From the NCBI GenBank assembly GCA_000612485.1, contig CP007494.1, forward strand, positions 620,001 to 684,000: a DNA stretch of 64,000 bases, in the 5' to 3' direction. The notes beneath the pieces are model-generated. The model saw nothing but the letters and a program-made list of their open reading frames with translations. It was not told the DNA's origin and did no database searches. The DNA is from Bordetella holmesii ATCC 51541. GTDB taxonomy: Bacteria; Pseudomonadota; Gammaproteobacteria; Burkholderiales; Burkholderiaceae_B. This document shows positions 61,962-64,000 of the stretch, in pieces. Position numbers and translations under genes: made by a program. Numbering within the stretch: the stretch's first letter is position 1; the number at the start of each line of letters is the position of its first letter.

Positions 61962-64000
61962 TTACAACACAGGCGAGAGCAATGGCTGTTTGGGGCGCAC
62001 GTCCAGCGCGCGTCCCTTGCGGGCACGCTTGCCCAGATAAGGAGCAAGCGTGGCGCCCACCAGAATGTCTTCGGTGGCCTTGTTGCGATAAATGCCGGCT
62101 GCCCGCAGGCCACCCGCGCCGATCGGCACGGCCTGATCCAAGGGATCGTTAGCCTCCAGTCCCATCAAAATGGTGCCCCGTCCGCCTCCGGACAAGCTCT
62201 TTAGCTCATCCAGACCAAACACCAGCAACTTGCCCTTGGAAGAAAGCAAAGCCAACTGACGAGCGCCCTCGAACAGCGGCACCGGCCGCAACAGCGCATC
62301 GCCCTTGTCCAGCGTCACGAACTGTTTGCCACCGCGCTGACGGCTGCTCATATCCGACAGCTTCGTGGCAAAGCCATAGCCGCTGCGCGTGGCCAGCAAC
62401 CAGCGGCTATCCGTGGCGGCGGCGATGGTATGCATGATGCGCGTGCCGGCCTCGAGGTCGATCATGGTCGTCACGGGCTGGCCATCGCCACGCGCCGAGG
62501 GCAAGGCCGAAACGGCGACCGAGTAAACCCGTCCATTGTCGCCAACGGCAATCAGCGTATCGGTGGTGCGGCATTCAAAAGCGCCGTACAGATCATCGCC
62601 CTGTTTGAAACTGAATTGGCCGGCATCGTGCCCATGCCCCTGCCGGGCCCGCAGCCAGCCATTGCACGAGACGATGACCGTCACCGGCTCGTCGACCACC
62701 TTGGTTTCCAGCACGGCACGTTCGGCGCTTTCGATGAGCGTGCGGCGTTCGTCCCCGAACTGCTTGGCATCGCTTTCGATTTCCTTGATGAGCGTACGCT
62801 TGAGCGAGCTGGGATTCTCCAGCAAGTCCTGCAGACGGACTTGCTCTTCGCGCTTGTCGGCAAGCTCCTGCTCGATTTTGAAGCCTTCCAGCCGCGCCAA
62901 TTGGCGCAGGCGCATCTCCAGGATGTCCTCCGCCTGACGCTCGGTCAGGTTGAAACGCGTCATGAGTGCCTGACGCGGCTCATCGGACTCGCGTATGGTC
63001 TGAATGACCTCGTCGACATTGAGGTAGACCACCATGCGGCCTTCCAGCACATGGATACGGTCCAGCACTTTATCGAGCCGGTAGCGCGTGCGGCGCAAAA
63101 CGGTATCTGTGCGGAAAGCCACCCACTCTTCGAGGATGTCGCGCAGCCCTTTCTGGCGCGGCCGGCTGTCGGTGCCGATGCACACGAGATTGATCGGCAC
63201 GTTGCTTTCCATGCTGGTCTGAGCCAGCAGGGTGTTGACGAACTCGTCGCGATCCACCCTCGATGTCTTGGGCTCGAACACCAAACGCACCGCCGCGTCC
63301 TTGCCCGACTCGTCCCGCACGGCATCCAGCAGCGCCAACATCATGGCCTTGCTCTGTTGCTGCTCCGGCGTCAGGGCTTTCTTGCCCGTCTTGACCTTGG
63401 GATTGGTCAATTCTTCGATTTCTTCGAGCACTTTCTGGCAGGAGGTGCCGGGCGGCAACTCATGCACGACCAGTTGCCACTGGCCGCGAGCCATTTCTTC
63501 GAACTGCCATCGAGCCCGAGCCTTGAGTGAGCCACGCCCATTGGCATAAATCTGAGCGATGTCGGTCGCCGGCGTGATGATCTGCCCGCCACCTGCGAAG
63601 TCCGGCCCCGGGATGATCTGCAGAATCTCCGCATCGGGCAGCTTGGGATTACGGATCAAGGCCACGCATGCCTGCGCCACCTCGCGCAAATTGTGCGAGG
63701 GAATCTCAGTCGCCATGCCCACCGCAATGCCCGAAGCCCCGTTGAGCAACATGACAGGCAGACGAGCGGGCAACATCTGCGGCTCTTGCTGGCTGCCGTC
63801 GTAGTTGGGAACGAAGTCGACCGTACCCTCATCGAGCTCGTCGAGCAGCAGCCGGGCGATCGGGGTCAGCCGCGCTTCGGTATAGCGCATGGCCGCCGCG
63901 TTGTCGCCGTCGCGCGACCCGAAGTTGCCCTGCCCGTCGATCAAGGGATATCGCAAGGAGAAGTCCTGGGCCATGCGCACCATAGCGTCATAGGCGGCTT
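61962..64000 (-). CDS. parC: DNA topoisomerase IV subunit A, 3' part
   Basis: The C-terminal about 680 residues of ParC; the 5' end lies beyond the window. The active-site tyrosine is in [11 protein letters not shown], preceded by [10 protein letters not shown]. The long coiled-coil tower ([19 protein letters not shown] region) and a C-terminal beta-pinwheel follow, with a short pinwheel-like part containing [11 protein letters not shown]. ParC with ParE decatenates replicated chromosomes. The frame is intact throughout. Confidence 0.95.
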   Translation of the reverse strand, partial: AAYDAMVRMAQDFSLRYPLIDGQGNFGSRDGDNAAAMRYTEARLTPIARLLLDELDEGTVDFVPNYDGSQQEPQMLPARLPVMLLNGASGIAVGMATEIPSHNLREVAQACVALIRNPKLPDAEILQIIPGPDFAGGGQIITPATDIAQIYANGRGSLKARARWQFEEMARGQWQLVVHELPPGTSCQKVLEEIEELTNPKVKTGKKALTPEQQQSKAMMLALLDAVRDESGKDAAVRLVFEPKTSRVDRDEFVNTLLAQTSMESNVPINLVCIGTDSRPRQKGLRDILEEWVAFRTDTVLRRTRYRLDKVLDRIHVLEGRMVVYLNVDEVIQTIRESDEPRQALMTRFNLTERQAEDILEMRLRQLARLEGFKIEQELADKREEQVRLQDLLENPSSLKRTLIKEIESDAKQFGDERRTLIESAERAVLETKVVDEPVTVIVSCNGWLRARQGHGHDAGQFSFKQGDDLYGAFECRTTDTLIAVGDNGRVYSVAVSALPSARGDGQPVTTMIDLEAGTRIMHTIAAATDSRWLLATRSGYGFATKLSDMSSRQRGGKQFVTLDKGDALLRPVPLFEGARQLALLSSKGKLLVFGLDELKSLSGGGRGTILMGLEANDPLDQAVPIGAGGLRAAGIYRNKATEDILVGATLAPYLGKRARKGRALDVRPKQPLLSPVL

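Overview
The window looks like a Bordetella chromosome. It is G+C-rich, its housekeeping genes have betaproteobacterial order (ndk-rlmN-rodZ-ispG-hisS-yfgM-bamB-der-hisC-hfq-hflXKC), and it carries a pagP gene, a Bug-family binding protein and two copies of a 1306-bp ISL3-family element with a 406-codon transposase, the dimensions of IS1001. The many insertion sequences and broken genes fit a host-adapted, reducing genome. Bordetella holmesii or a close relative is my best guess; this is inference, not a database result.

Layout. 0-14 kb: mnmC (frameshifted), an inositol-monophosphatase-family gene, fadD, an M20 amidohydrolase, a LysR regulator divergent from a YeiH-type membrane protein, a thioesterase, mgtE, pagP, a ChaC-type gene, an Lrp-type regulator, a thiol dioxygenase with an internal stop, and a Bug receptor. 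13.8-16.7 kb: a DUF1993 gene hit by an IS3-family element, followed 13 bp later by an IS1001-like element; the remainder of the gene is gone. 16.8-29.5 kb: a long leftward housekeeping block. 29.9-39.4 kb: valS, a second IS1001-like copy sitting in the valS terminator, trmD-rimM-rpsP, tusA and alaS (frameshifted). 39.5-48.5 kb: a decayed type IVb pilus locus in the order pilL-N-O-P-Q-R-S-V, with the lipoprotein gene split by a second IS3-family copy. 48.8-54.4 kb: ugpB and dadA (both frameshifted), a ferredoxin-type reductase, panD, a guanidine exporter gene (gdx) behind a guanidine-II riboswitch, and a MOSC protein. 54.6-58.5 kb: the ectoine/hydroxyectoine operon ectR-ectA-ectB-ectC-ectD with three single-base lesions. 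58.6-64 kb: a truncated RpiR/SIS regulator, a class-III aminotransferase, a DUF418 membrane protein gene with two lesions, and the 3' part of parC.

Two kinds of damage are present. IS insertions, one nonsense codon in the dioxygenase, and an amber codon plus an in-frame Walker A deletion in pilQ are hard to explain as sequencing error. In addition there are about 13 single-base losses, every one in a G or C run, including one in the essential alaS. These look either like homopolymer under-calls in the assembly or like slippage mutations. Raw reads are needed before the ectoine, UgpB, DadA, MnmC and AlaS genes are called truly dead.

No rRNA, tRNA or CRISPR array was recognised.
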